NCBI GenBank assembly: GCA_016286035.1
Contig: JAEERY010000027.1
Coordinates: 1 to 32,187 of the forward strand
From: Lachnospiraceae bacterium
GTDB lineage: Bacteria > Bacillota > Clostridia > Lachnospirales > Lachnospiraceae
Direction of reading: 5' to 3'
Length of the DNA stretch: 32,187 nt
The notes under the pieces are model-generated. The model had not been told where the DNA came from, ran no database searches, and saw only the letters and a list, made by a program, of their open reading frames with translations. Of the stretch, positions 1 through 9,807 are shown one piece after another; positions within the stretch are counted from its first letter, which is position 1; every line of letters starts with the position of its first letter. A program made the position numbers and the translations under genes.

Positions 1-643
<643 letters not shown>

Positions 644-664
644 CTATAAACTCTACTTGCATAT

Positions 665-721
665 AAAAAAATAGCACCTTAAAGGGGATGCGATCGCATT
701 CCCTTCAAGACGCCTTTGTCC
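665..721 (-). promoter_or_regulatory. gdhA leader: ANTAR-like hexaloop hairpin overlapping a terminator
   Basis: Read on the minus strand, GGAC-AAAGGC-GTCT (721 to 708) is a 4-bp stem with a six-base loop that has A at position 1 and G at position 4. Its 3' arm and part of its loop also form the base of a long hairpin (714 to 673) whose outer arms pair as GGCGTCTTG with TAAGGTGCT, using G-U pairs, above an AAGGG/CCCTT stem. The sequence then runs A-TTTTTTT (671-665). The two folds exclude each other, as in transcription attenuation. The predicted transcript start (about 722) is at the first base of the hairpin. Five similar elements occur in this window. Confidence 0.8.
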
Positions 722-728
722 AAACGGT

Positions 729-757
729 ATTATACATTACACATTTATCATGTGCAA
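729..757 (-). promoter_or_regulatory. Promoter of gdhA
   Basis: The -35 box TTGCAC (757-752) and -10 box TATAAT (734-729) are separated by exactly 17 bp. It begins 29 nt after the dapL stop codon, with no conventional terminator in between. Confidence 0.85.
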
Positions 758-786
758 GTACTTTTTTATTTTTTTCAAAGCCTTTT

Positions 787-2001
787 TTAGATCTTTGTTA
801 TTCTCATGACGGCTTCTTTTGTCGCATCCTTGTCACCGAATGCTGTCAGTCTGAAATATCCTTCACCGTGAGGTCCGAAACCGACTCCGGGAGTACCAAC
901 GACTGCTGCCTTATCAAGCAGTGTATCAAAGAATTCCCAGCTGCTCATTTCATTCGGTGTCTTAAGCCAGATATAAGGCGAGTTTGTTCCTCCGTAAACT
1001 TCATATCCGGCATCCTTAAGACCGTTGAATATATATGATGCGTTTGCCATGTAGTAGGCTATCTGTTCTTTTATCTGTTTCTTTCCTGCCTCGGAGTAGA
1101 CTGCCTCACCTGCTCTCTGTACTATGTAGGGTGCACCGTTATATTTGGTACCGTGTCTTCTTGCCCAGAGGGAATTGAGTTTTGTTCCTCCAACAACAAG
1201 GTCCTTGGGCACAACGGCAAAGCCTAATCTGAGTCCCGTGAATCCGGCATTCTTAGAAAATGATCTGAGCTCTATGGCACAGGTCCTTGCCCCTTCACAT
1301 TCATATATGCTGTGAGGTATGTTATCCTCAGAGATGTATGCTTCATATGCTGCATCATATATGATCACGGAGCCTGTTCTGTTTGCATGGTCTACCCACT
1401 CCTGAAGCCTGTCTTTACTTATAACTTCACCGGTAGGGTTGTTTGGGAAACAAAGATATATTATATCGGCTTGTCTGTCAGGTATCTCAGGACAAAAACC
1501 GTTCTCAGCCGTACATGGCATATATACCACGTCGCTCCACTGTCCGTTCAGTTCATCAAAACTTCCGGTTCTGCCAGCCATTACATTTGAATCAACGTAT
1601 ACGGGATATACGGGATCACATACAGCTATCACGTTGTCTTTTGAGAATATCTCCTGAATATTTCCCGAGTCTGATTTCGCTCCGTCCGAAACAAATATCT
1701 CATCGGGATATATCTCACATCCGCGAGCCTTGTAATCGTTCTCAACTATGGTATTTCTCAAAAATTCATATCCGAGATCGGGAGCATAACCTCTGAAAGT
1801 CTCCTTTACACCCATCTCATCAACAGATCTGTGAAGTGTCTCTATGATAGCAGGTGCAAGCGGCAGTGTCACATCTCCTATTCCCAGTCTTATGATCTTC
1901 TTTTCGGGATTCTCGCTTTCAAACTTTTTAACTTTCTTTGCTATATCCGAAAACAGATAACTGCCTCTTAATTTCAGATAATCTTCATTGATCTTTAACA
2001 T
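787..2001 (-). CDS. dapL: LL-diaminopimelate aminotransferase
   Basis: A PLP enzyme that transfers the amino group of glutamate to tetrahydrodipicolinate, giving LL-diaminopimelate in one step for lysine and peptidoglycan synthesis. The protein has 404 residues, normal for the family. The N-terminus (MLKINEDYLKLRGSYLFSDI) and RLGIGDVTLPL are DapL hallmarks. FPNNPTGE (about 185-192) and the PLP lysine K250 in SFSKNAGFTGLRLGF are visible. The ATG is preceded by GGAGG at good spacing. It has its own promoter (2088-2116) and hexaloop leader (2011-2070). Its use of glutamate as amino donor fits a position between gltD and gdhA and explains why it might share their regulation. A different class-I aminotransferase is possible but unlikely given the N-terminus. 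Confidence 0.95.
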   Translation of the reverse strand: MLKINEDYLKLRGSYLFSDIAKKVKKFESENPEKKIIRLGIGDVTLPLAPAIIETLHRSVDEMGVKETFRGYAPDLGYEFLRNTIVENDYKARGCEIYPDEIFVSDGAKSDSGNIQEIFSKDNVIAVCDPVYPVYVDSNVMAGRTGSFDELNGQWSDVVYMPCTAENGFCPEIPDRQADIIYLCFPNNPTGEVISKDRLQEWVDHANRTGSVIIYDAAYEAYISEDNIPHSIYECEGARTCAIELRSFSKNAGFTGLRLGFAVVPKDLVVGGTKLNSLWARRHGTKYNGAPYIVQRAGEAVYSEAGKKQIKEQIAYYMANASYIFNGLKDAGYEVYGGTNSPYIWLKTPNEMSSWEFFDTLLDKAAVVGTPGVGFGPHGEGYFRLTAFGDKDATKEAVMRITKI

Positions 2002-2010
2002 ATTTCCTCC

Positions 2011-2070
2011 AAAAAAATATAGCGCCCCAAAAGAGATGCATGCACATCTCTTTTAAGACGCCTTTGTCCC
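2011..2070 (-). promoter_or_regulatory. dapL leader: ANTAR-like hexaloop hairpin overlapping a terminator
   Basis: On the minus strand GGGAC-AAAGGC-GTCTT (2070 to 2055) forms a 5-bp stem (two G-U pairs) with a hexaloop of A1 and G4. The competing hairpin (2062 to 2021) pairs GGCGTCTT with GGGGCGCT around a long AAAAGAGATG/CATCTCTTTT stem, and is followed by TATA and seven T (2017-2011). The ribosome site GGAGG comes right after the T-run. The predicted start of transcription lies about 11-14 nt upstream of the hairpin, slightly farther than in the other copies. Confidence 0.8.
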
Positions 2071-2087
2071 ATGTGTTCACAAACAAT

Positions 2088-2116
2088 GTTATACACCAGG
2101 ACAACCCTATATGCAA
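2088..2116 (-). promoter_or_regulatory. Promoter of dapL
   Basis: TTGCAT (2116-2111) and TATAAC (2093-2088) with a 17-bp spacer. It starts 19 nt after the gltD stop, with no separate gltD terminator visible, so the leader hairpin at 2021-2062 probably also ends the gltD transcript. Confidence 0.82.
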
Positions 2117-2135
2117 GTATTTTATAGGCTTGTTA

Positions 2136-3644
2136 TCAAAGGTTTGAATATCCCATAAGGGATTCATCAACCTCTCTTGCCGCCTCGCGGCCTTCCGCTA
2201 TCGCCCACACAACAAGAGACTGTCCTCTGTGCATGTCGCCTGCAGTAAATATATTCTCACGGGATGTCTTATGCGAACCCTCCGCTGTTGACACGTTGGT
2301 ACGCGCGTTGCAGTCCACCTTAAACTGCTGCGTAACATAAGACTCGCTTCCCAGAAATCCCGCTGCAATGAGTACCAGATCAGCCTTAAGTTCTTTCTCT
2401 GTACCCTCAACGGGAACCATGTTAAATCTCTTGGTCTCCTTGTCAAACTTGCTTTCCAGTTCGACAGTTTTTACACCCTTAAGATGGCCTTTTGAATTCT
2501 TTAAGAATTCCGTAACAGTGGTCTTGAATATCCTGGGATCTTTTCCGTAACAGTATATTGCTTCCTCCTGACCGTAATCCGTCTTTATGACCTTGGGCCA
2601 TTCGGGCCACGGGTTGTTTACGGCTCTCTCGTTCGGAGCAGGAGGCATCATCTCTATCTGAGTGACATCTGCGGCACCGAGTCTTATACTTGTACCCACG
2701 CAGTCATTTCCTGTGTCACCGCCACCTATGACTATCACTCTCTTACCCTTAAGTGAACCGAAACTGAAATCATCCGCAGTAATCACACTGTTACTGTCAT
2801 AATCATTGTCCATCAGTTTTTTGCTGACTTCCTTTAAGAAATCAACAGCAAAGTATATGCCTTTGGCATCCCTTCCGGGAGCCTTTATGTCTCTGGGGTT
2901 TGATGCACCGCAGCACAGTACAACTCTGTCATATTCCTTAAGAATCTCTTCTGCGGTTATGTCTTTGCCGACATTGACAGAGCACTTAAACTCGATACCG
3001 GCCTTCTCCATAAGATCTATCCTTCTATCTATGGAGCGCTTGTCAAGCTTCATGTTTGGTATACCATATCTTAACAGTCCGCCGGGTCTGTCACTTCTTT
3101 CAAAGACCGTGACACTGTGTCCTCTTCTGTTCAAGAGCTGAGCCGTAGCAAGGCCTGAAGGACCGCTTCCTATAACAGCTACTTTCTTTCCTGTGCGAAC
3201 CTTCGGTATTTCTTCCGTAACAAGTCCGTGCTCATATGCATAATCGATAATCGCTCTCTCATTGTCCTTTGTTGCGACAGGCTCGGTATGAAGTCCACAG
3301 GTACATGCAGCCTCACATAAAGCCGGACATACTCTTGATGTGAACTCAGGAAAACTGTGAGTTTTGGAAAGTCTTATGTATGCCTGCTCCCAGTTACCCT
3401 TATGAACAAGTTCGTTGGTCTCAGGGACCAGATTGTGAAGGGGACATCCGCTGGCCATTCCCGATATCATGACACCTGCCTGACAGAAAGGTATGCCGCA
3501 GTCCATACATCTTGCACCCTGGATCATCTGATCTTCTTTCGGAAGTGCTGTATGAAACTCTTCAAAGTTTTTGATCCTTTCCTTTTCAGGTATCGTTATA
3601 CTGTCTTTTCTCTTATAATCCAAAAATCCGGTTGGCTTTCCCAT
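2136..3644 (-). CDS. gltD: Glutamate synthase (NADPH) small subunit
   Basis: Beta subunit of GOGAT: it takes electrons from NAD(P)H through FAD and Fe-S centres and passes them to GltB. It has 502 residues, the usual size. The N-terminal Fe-S region has Cys46, 49, 54 and 67 (ARCMDCGIPFC...GCPLHN) and Cys106, 110, 114 and 116 (VCPALCEAACTC). The FAD Rossmann motif VIGSGPSGLATAQ lies at about 157-169 and a second nucleotide motif VIVIGGGDTGND farther on. The ATG overlaps the gltB stop by one base (TAATG) with GGAGGTGA inside the end of gltB, so the two subunits are translationally coupled. It is the last gene of the putative long glnA operon. Confidence 0.97.
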   Translation of the reverse strand: MGKPTGFLDYKRKDSITIPEKERIKNFEEFHTALPKEDQMIQGARCMDCGIPFCQAGVMISGMASGCPLHNLVPETNELVHKGNWEQAYIRLSKTHSFPEFTSRVCPALCEAACTCGLHTEPVATKDNERAIIDYAYEHGLVTEEIPKVRTGKKVAVIGSGPSGLATAQLLNRRGHSVTVFERSDRPGGLLRYGIPNMKLDKRSIDRRIDLMEKAGIEFKCSVNVGKDITAEEILKEYDRVVLCCGASNPRDIKAPGRDAKGIYFAVDFLKEVSKKLMDNDYDSNSVITADDFSFGSLKGKRVIVIGGGDTGNDCVGTSIRLGAADVTQIEMMPPAPNERAVNNPWPEWPKVIKTDYGQEEAIYCYGKDPRIFKTTVTEFLKNSKGHLKGVKTVELESKFDKETKRFNMVPVEGTEKELKADLVLIAAGFLGSESYVTQQFKVDCNARTNVSTAEGSHKTSRENIFTAGDMHRGQSLVVWAIAEGREAAREVDESLMGYSNL

Positions 3645-6600
3645 TATCTGTCACCTCCCTTCGATGTTGCTGCATAGAAGGCATCGATCTGTGCATCCTC
3701 AAGACTCATGCCCTGCTCAATGAATTCCTCTGTATACTGCATTATCCTCTTGTAATCAGCAGGGATTATCTTTTTAAACTTGGCAAGATATCCGTCAAAA
3801 TCATCAAGTACGGTCTTTGCTTTTATCGAACCTGTATAGGCCACATGCTTCTCAAGGAGATTTCTAAGTTCTTCCTTGTCTGCCTTGTGCTCAACCTTCT
3901 CCATTAGGACCATCTCTTTATTAAGGTTTCTGTATAGTGTGTTATGCTCATCCAGTACATAAGCGATACCTCCGCTCATACCTGCCGCAAAGTTCTTTCC
4001 CGTAGTACCGAGGATTACCGCAACACCACCGGTCATATATTCGCATCCGTGCTCTCCGACACCTTCAACAACAGTCTTGGCACCGGAATTCCTTACACAG
4101 AATCTCTCACCTGCCATGCCGGCGATATATGCCTCGCCAGATGTTGCTCCGTAAAGGGCCACATTTCCGACGATGATGTTGTTCTCGGCATCATATGCCG
4201 CATCTGACGGTGCCTTGACTATCAGCTTACCTCCCGATAATCCCTTACCGAAGTAGTCGTTACTGTCTCCGGTAAGATCAAGTGTGAGACCTGCAGGTAT
4301 GAATGCACCGAAACTCTGTCCGCCGGCACCCTTACAGTCTATTGTGATGGTATCTTCCTTAAGTCCGGTATGATGCTGTCTTGTGATCTCCGCACCTATA
4401 AGAGTACCGAAAGCCCTGTCCACGTTTCCGACTTCTATACTGCATTTAGCTTTCTTTCCGCTCTTTATGGCATCCATTAAGGATCTGTCGTTATCCATCA
4501 GCTGCTGATCTTTCTTTCCTGAAAGTTCAAAATCATAAAGGGCTTTTGGATCAAATATGTTATTGCCTGATGGCTCGCCTGTTATTATCCTGTCGAGTTT
4601 TATCTTGGCTTCAACTCCCTCAAGAGAATCTTTTCTCTTTATGAGATCTGTTCTTCCGACAAGCTCATCCACTGTTTTAACACCAAGCTTAGCCATATAT
4701 TCTCTGAGTTCTTCAGCGATAAAACGCATGAAGTTCTCAACATATTCGGGCTTACCTATAAATCTCTTTCTGAGTTCGGGATTCTGTGTGGCAACACCCA
4801 TCGGACATGTGTCAAGGTTACAAACCCTCATCATCACACAGCCTAGTGTAACCAGTGGAGCTGTAGCAAATCCGAATTCCTCGGCTCCGAGGATCGCTGC
4901 AATCGCTACATCCCTGCCGCTCATGAGCTTACCGTCAGTTTCTATAACAACTCTGCTCCTTAAACCGTTTAACTTAAGTGTCTGATGAGTCTCAGCAAGT
5001 CCGAGCTCCCACGGAAGTCCGGCATTGTGGATCGAACTTAACGGTGCAGCACCCGTTCCTCCGTCATACCCCGAGATAAGGATGACTCCGGCACCTGCTT
5101 TTGCTACACCTGCAGCTATTGTACCGACACCTGCCTCGGATACGAGTTTTACGGATATCCTTGCATTTTTGTTTGCATTCTTAAGGTCATATATCAGCTG
5201 AGCCAGATCCTCGATCGAATATATATCGTGATGAGGCGGAGGAGATATGAGACTTACACCGGGTGTTGAATGTCTGGTCTTTGCGATCCAGGGATAAACC
5301 TTTTTACCCGGAAGGTGTCCGCCTTCACCGGGCTTTGCTCCCTGAGCCATCTTTATCTGAATCTCGCGGGCACTGACAAGGTATCTGCTCGTTACACCGA
5401 AACGTCCGCTTGCAACCTGCTTTATTGCCGAGCTCCTGTCATGATCGGTTCCTGCACTCTCAAGACGTTCATCACTCTCACCGCCCTCACCGCTGTTTGA
5501 TTTGCCGTGAAGTCTGTTCATGGCGATCGCCAGAGCTTCATGAGCTTCTTCCGAGATAGAACCGTATGACATCGCACCTGTCTTGAATCTCTTTACAATC
5601 TCATCAACGCTTTCAACCTCATCTATGGATACGCCTTTTTCGGGATATGCAAAATCCATGAGGCTTCTTATGTATCCGGTCTCTTCACCGTCTATCATCT
5701 GCGTATACTGCTTGAACTTTGAGTAATCTCCTTCTCTGGTAGCCATCTGCAGCATATGTATCGTCTTTGGATTATATCTGTGAGTCTCACCCTGTGAACG
5801 CATTTTGTGACGTCCCACAGAGTCTATCGTCATGTCTGTTGTCAGTCCCAGAGGATCAAATGCCTTGCTGTGCTGTCTGTCAGTATTTGCTGCGATATCC
5901 TCTATGGTTATTCCGCCGATCCTTGAAACGGTTCCGGTAAAGTATCTGTCTATGACACTTTCAGATATACCTACAGCTTCAAAGATCCTGCTGCCTCTGT
6001 ATGACTGTATCGTTGATATACCCATCTTCGATGCGATCTTGACGATGCCCTGTATAACTGCTGTATCATAATCCTTGCATGCAGCATAGTAATCCTTATC
6101 CAGGATACCCTCTTCAATGAGACGTGAAACCGATGCATGAGCCAGATACGGATTGACTGCACTCGCACCGTATCCCAAAAGTGTTGCGAAGTGATGAACC
6201 TCTCTGGGTTCACCGGATTCAAGTATAAGACTCATTGCCGTGCATTTCTTTGTCCTTACAAGGTGGTTATGCACTGCTGCCACAGCTAAAAGTGAAGGTA
6301 TTGCCACATGGTTCTCATCAACACCTCTGTCTGAAAGGATCAGTATGGTCGCACCTGCTTTGTAGGCTCTGTCAACCTCAACACAGAGATGATCGATGGC
6401 TCTCTCCAAAGGAGTGCTCTTATAGAAGAGCATCGAAACCTTCTCTACCTTGAGTCCAGGCTTATTAAGCTGTGATATCTTGAGAAGATCAAGATCTGAA
6501 AGGATGGGATTCTTGATCTTTAATACCTCACAGTTCTCCGGTTTTTCCTCAAGCAGATTTCCGTTCTTGCCAACATATATGGTTGTGGCTGTTACTATCT

Positions 6601-8182
6601 TTTCTCTTACCGCATCGATCGGAGGATTGGTAACCTGCGCAAAAAGCTGCTTAAAGTAATAGAACAGCGGCTGATACTCCTTTGACAGAACTGCTATGGG
6701 AGTATCTATACCCATAGAACCTATATGCTCACTGCCGTTAAGTGCCATGTTGCATATCTGTTCCTTGTAATCCTCATATGTGTAACCGAATGCTTTCTGA
6801 AGTCTTATGAGCTCTTCGGGAGTGTATTCCTTTATCTTCTCATTCGGTATCTTTATATCCTGAAGATTGATGAGATTGGAATCAAGCCACTCACCATACG
6901 GCTCGCGGCTGGCATATCTCTCCTTTAACTCGTTATCCAGAATGACTGCCCCCTGCTTTGTATCAACAAGAAGCATCTTGCCGGGATGAAGTCTCTCTTT
7001 CTTTAAGATATGCTTTTCATCAACCTTTAATGATCCTACCTCGGATGAGATGATAACTCTGCCGTCATCCATCACATAGTATCTCGAAGGACGAAGGCCG
7101 TTCCTGTCAAGGATGGCTCCCATAACATCACCGTCCGAGAACAGAACTGATGCGGGACCGTCCCAGGGCTCCATCATGGTAGCATAGTACTGGTAGAAGT
7201 CTCTCTCCTCCTGTGAAATGGTATCATTGTGCTCCCAGGGCTCGGGTATGAGCACCATCGCTGCAAGAGCAGGATCCATACCTCCCATGATCATGAACTC
7301 AAGTGCATTGTCAAGCATTGCCGAATCTGAACCCTCAGCAGAGATGATGGGAAGCACCTTTGTAAGATCCTCTGGTGTAAAAAGACTTGTTGCTATGGTC
7401 TCTTCTCTTGCCAGCATCTTATCGACATTACCCTTGATCGTGTTAATCTCACCGTTATGTACTACAAGCCTGTTGGGATGAGCTCTCAGCCAGCTTGGAT
7501 TTGTATTTGTAGAGAATCTCGAATGGACAAGTGCTATGGCAGATTCATAATCCTTGTCCTGAAGATCTGCAAAGAATGTCCTTAACTGGCTTACCAAAAA
7601 CATGCCTTTATAAACTATCGTCCTTCCTGAAAGAGAAGGCACATATGTATTCTCGTTACTCTGCTCAAATACTCTTCTTACGATATAAAGCTTTCTGTCA
7701 AAAGCCAGGTCATCCGTAATAGCTGCAGGTCTTTTGATAAATGCCTGATATATGTAGGGACAGCTCTCTAAAGCCTTCTGGCCGAGTACCTTGTCAAATA
7801 CAGGTACCTCTCTCCAGCCTAAAAAGCTTAAACCTTCCTTTTCCACTATAACCTCAAACATCTTCATGGCCTGACTTCTTTTGAGTTCGTTCTGGGGGAA
7901 GAAGAACATTCCGACACCGTACTCTCTCTCTTCGCCTATTTCAATGCCAAGGTTTGAACATATTTTCTTAAAATATTTATGAGGGATCTGTGTGAGTATG
8001 CCTACACCGTCACCGGTCTTTCCTTCTCCGTCTTTTCCTGCACGGTGCTCCAGATTTTCAACGATCTTTAATGCATCGTCTACTATGGCATGACTCTTTT
8101 TTCCATGGATATTGATAACAGCGCCTATACCGCAGTTATCATGTTCGAATTGTGAATCATATAAAGTGTTTGATACTTGCAT
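3644..8182 (-). CDS. gltB: Glutamate synthase large subunit
   Basis: Alpha subunit of GOGAT: it hydrolyses glutamine and uses the ammonia, channelled internally, to turn 2-oxoglutarate into glutamate. It has 1512 residues, full length. The class II amidotransferase nucleophile is Cys17 (EHDNCGIGAV), so a 16-residue propeptide must be removed. The FMN/synthase domain shows GGTGAAPLSSIHNAGLPWE. The 3Fe-4S cysteines are C1115, C1121 and C1126 (GCVMMRVCNLDTCPMGVATQ). The C-terminal glycine-rich beta-helix domain (AGGQSFGAF..., GGVAVILG) is present. The start lies 19 nt after the pyrG stop with a modest GGAAG ribosome site. No promoter is seen in that gap, so it is read as part of the asnB-pyrG-gltBD run. 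Confidence 0.97.
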   Translation of the reverse strand: MQVSNTLYDSQFEHDNCGIGAVINIHGKKSHAIVDDALKIVENLEHRAGKDGEGKTGDGVGILTQIPHKYFKKICSNLGIEIGEEREYGVGMFFFPQNELKRSQAMKMFEVIVEKEGLSFLGWREVPVFDKVLGQKALESCPYIYQAFIKRPAAITDDLAFDRKLYIVRRVFEQSNENTYVPSLSGRTIVYKGMFLVSQLRTFFADLQDKDYESAIALVHSRFSTNTNPSWLRAHPNRLVVHNGEINTIKGNVDKMLAREETIATSLFTPEDLTKVLPIISAEGSDSAMLDNALEFMIMGGMDPALAAMVLIPEPWEHNDTISQEERDFYQYYATMMEPWDGPASVLFSDGDVMGAILDRNGLRPSRYYVMDDGRVIISSEVGSLKVDEKHILKKERLHPGKMLLVDTKQGAVILDNELKERYASREPYGEWLDSNLINLQDIKIPNEKIKEYTPEELIRLQKAFGYTYEDYKEQICNMALNGSEHIGSMGIDTPIAVLSKEYQPLFYYFKQLFAQVTNPPIDAVREKIVTATTIYVGKNGNLLEEKPENCEVLKIKNPILSDLDLLKISQLNKPGLKVEKVSMLFYKSTPLERAIDHLCVEVDRAYKAGATILILSDRGVDENHVAIPSLLAVAAVHNHLVRTKKCTAMSLILESGEPREVHHFATLLGYGASAVNPYLAHASVSRLIEEGILDKDYYAACKDYDTAVIQGIVKIASKMGISTIQSYRGSRIFEAVGISESVIDRYFTGTVSRIGGITIEDIAANTDRQHSKAFDPLGLTTDMTIDSVGRHKMRSQGETHRYNPKTIHMLQMATREGDYSKFKQYTQMIDGEETGYIRSLMDFAYPEKGVSIDEVESVDEIVKRFKTGAMSYGSISEEAHEALAIAMNRLHGKSNSGEGGESDERLESAGTDHDRSSAIKQVASGRFGVTSRYLVSAREIQIKMAQGAKPGEGGHLPGKKVYPWIAKTRHSTPGVSLISPPPHHDIYSIEDLAQLIYDLKNANKNARISVKLVSEAGVGTIAAGVAKAGAGVILISGYDGGTGAAPLSSIHNAGLPWELGLAETHQTLKLNGLRSRVVIETDGKLMSGRDVAIAAILGAEEFGFATAPLVTLGCVMMRVCNLDTCPMGVATQNPELRKRFIGKPEYVENFMRFIAEELREYMAKLGVKTVDELVGRTDLIKRKDSLEGVEAKIKLDRIITGEPSGNNIFDPKALYDFELSGKKDQQLMDNDRSLMDAIKSGKKAKCSIEVGNVDRAFGTLIGAEITRQHHTGLKEDTITIDCKGAGGQSFGAFIPAGLTLDLTGDSNDYFGKGLSGGKLIVKAPSDAAYDAENNIIVGNVALYGATSGEAYIAGMAGERFCVRNSGAKTVVEGVGEHGCEYMTGGVAVILGTTGKNFAAGMSGGIAYVLDEHNTLYRNLNKEMVLMEKVEHKADKEELRNLLEKHVAYTGSIKAKTVLDDFDGYLAKFKKIIPADYKRIMQYTEEFIEQGMSLEDAQIDAFYAATSKGGDR

Positions 8183-8201
8183 ATATATTTCTTCCTTTCT
8201 G

Positions 8202-9806
8202 TTACCTTGCTTCCTTCCAGATCAAGGCTGCTTCGATAAGTCCTTTAAACAGCGGATGTGGTTCATCCGGACGGGATTTGAACTCCGGATGGGCCTGTGT
8301 GGCTACGAAAAACGGATGATCCTTAAGCTCTATCATCTCAACTATGTGTCCGTCCGGCGAGGTACCCGACAGGATCATTCCGTTTCCTGTCAAAACATCT
8401 CTGTAGTCATTGTTGACCTCGTACCTGTGTCTGTGTCTCTCGCTTATATCTGTCTTATCATAAAGTTTATGAGCGATCGTTCCTTCCTTTAACCTGCAGG
8501 GATATGCTCCGAGTCTTAATGTTCCTCCTATATCCTCAAGCCCTTCTTTATCGGGCAGTATACATATGACAGGATTCTTTGTATCCGGCGTAAACTCGGT
8601 GCTGTCCGCATCCTCAAGCTTACATACATTCTTTGCAAATTCGACTATGGCCAGTTGCATGCCAAGACATAGTCCCAAGTATGGAAGCTTGTGCTCTCTC
8701 GCATACTGTGCTGCGAGGATCTTACCTTCGGTTCCCCTGTGTCCGAAGCCACCGGGAACAAGTATTCCGTTAACATCCGAGAATATCTCATCTGCATTTG
8801 ATCTGTTGAGTGTCTCGGAATCTATCCATTTGATATTCACTTCGGCATGGTTTGCTATACCGCCGTGCTTTAAAGCTTCAACAACGCTTAAGTATGCATC
8901 GTGCAGTTCCACATATTTTCCTACCAGAGCGATAGTCACATCTGTCTTTGGATTGTGGAAATCATCGACCATCTTCTTCCACTGTGTCAGATCCGGTTCA
9001 GGACAATCAAGTTTCAGGCATTCACACACAGCCTGTGCCAGGTGTTCGTCTTCCAGCATCAGCGGGACTTCATAAAGCGAAGGAGCGTCAAGATTCTGAA
9101 GAACATGCTCTTTTTTTACGTTACAGAAAAGTGCTATCTTTTCTCTCATGTGATCGTCTATCGGATAGTCCGAACGACATACCAGGATGTCCGGCCATAT
9201 ACCCATGCTCTGCAGACTCTTCACACTCATCTGTGTGGGTTTTGTCTTCATCTCGCCCGATGCCTTCAGATATGGGATAAGCGTTACCTGGATGATTATC
9301 GCGTTTTCTCTTCCAACCTCAGCCTGGAACTGTCTTATCGCTTCCAGGAAAGGCTGGCTTTCAATATCTCCGACCGTTCCGCCTATCTCGATGATGGAGA
9401 TCGTTGTCTTATCACCGCTTCCTTTATGTATCCTGTCCTTTATCTCATTTGTGATATGAGGTATGACCTGAACGGTTCCTCCGCCGTAATCACCGTGTCT
9501 TTCCTTATTTAAGACTGACCAGTAGATCTTACCCGTTGTCACATTCGAGTTATGATCAAGGCTCTCGTTTATGAATCTCTCATAATGTCCCAGATCAAGG
9601 TCTGTCTCAGTTCCGTCGTCCGTTACGAAGACTTCACCATGCTGTATGGGATTCATGGTACCCGGATCCACATTTATATATGGATCGAACTTCTGCATGG
9701 TCACATGATACCCTCTGGCCTTCATTAGTCTTCCCAAAGAAGCCGCCGTTATTCCTTTTCCCAGTCCGGAGACAACGCCTCCGGTAACAAATACATATTT
9801 AACCAT
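8202..9806 (-). CDS. pyrG: CTP synthase (glutamine hydrolysing)
   Basis: Makes CTP from UTP, ATP and glutamine. I set the start at the ATG at 9806 ([18 protein letters not shown]), not a GTG six codons upstream. The ATG is the family-standard start, gives 534 residues, has GTGGAG just before it, and lies one base after the asnB stop (TGATATG). The synthetase domain shows [19 protein letters not shown] and [16 protein letters not shown]. The C-terminal class I amidotransferase domain shows the nucleophile Cys in [10 protein letters not shown] and the HPEF dyad near the end. Tight coupling to asnB and gltB places it in the glutamine-use operon. Confidence 0.97.
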   Translation of the reverse strand: MVKYVFVTGGVVSGLGKGITAASLGRLMKARGYHVTMQKFDPYINVDPGTMNPIQHGEVFVTDDGTETDLDLGHYERFINESLDHNSNVTTGKIYWSVLNKERHGDYGGGTVQVIPHITNEIKDRIHKGSGDKTTISIIEIGGTVGDIESQPFLEAIRQFQAEVGRENAIIIQVTLIPYLKASGEMKTKPTQMSVKSLQSMGIWPDILVCRSDYPIDDHMREKIALFCNVKKEHVLQNLDAPSLYEVPLMLEDEHLAQAVCECLKLDCPEPDLTQWKKMVDDFHNPKTDVTIALVGKYVELHDAYLSVVEALKHGGIANHAEVNIKWIDSETLNRSNADEIFSDVNGILVPGGFGHRGTEGKILAAQYAREHKLPYLGLCLGMQLAIVEFAKNVCKLEDADSTEFTPDTKNPVICILPDKEGLEDIGGTLRLGAYPCRLKEGTIAHKLYDKTDISERHRHRYEVNNDYRDVLTGNGMILSGTSPDGHIVEMIELKDHPFFVATQAHPEFKSRPDEPHPLFKGLIEAALIWKEAR

Positions 9807-9807
9807 A

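Noticed and set aside
688-1038. Open frames on the plus strand, here and throughout the window
   Set aside because: They lie opposite well-supported minus-strand genes, lack ribosome sites and show no recognisable protein features. They are shadows of the real genes.
2860-2880. ATGCC-AAAG-GGCAT-like palindrome containing AAAGG
   Set aside because: It lies inside the gltD coding sequence, has no competing hairpin or T-run, and is explained by the codons.
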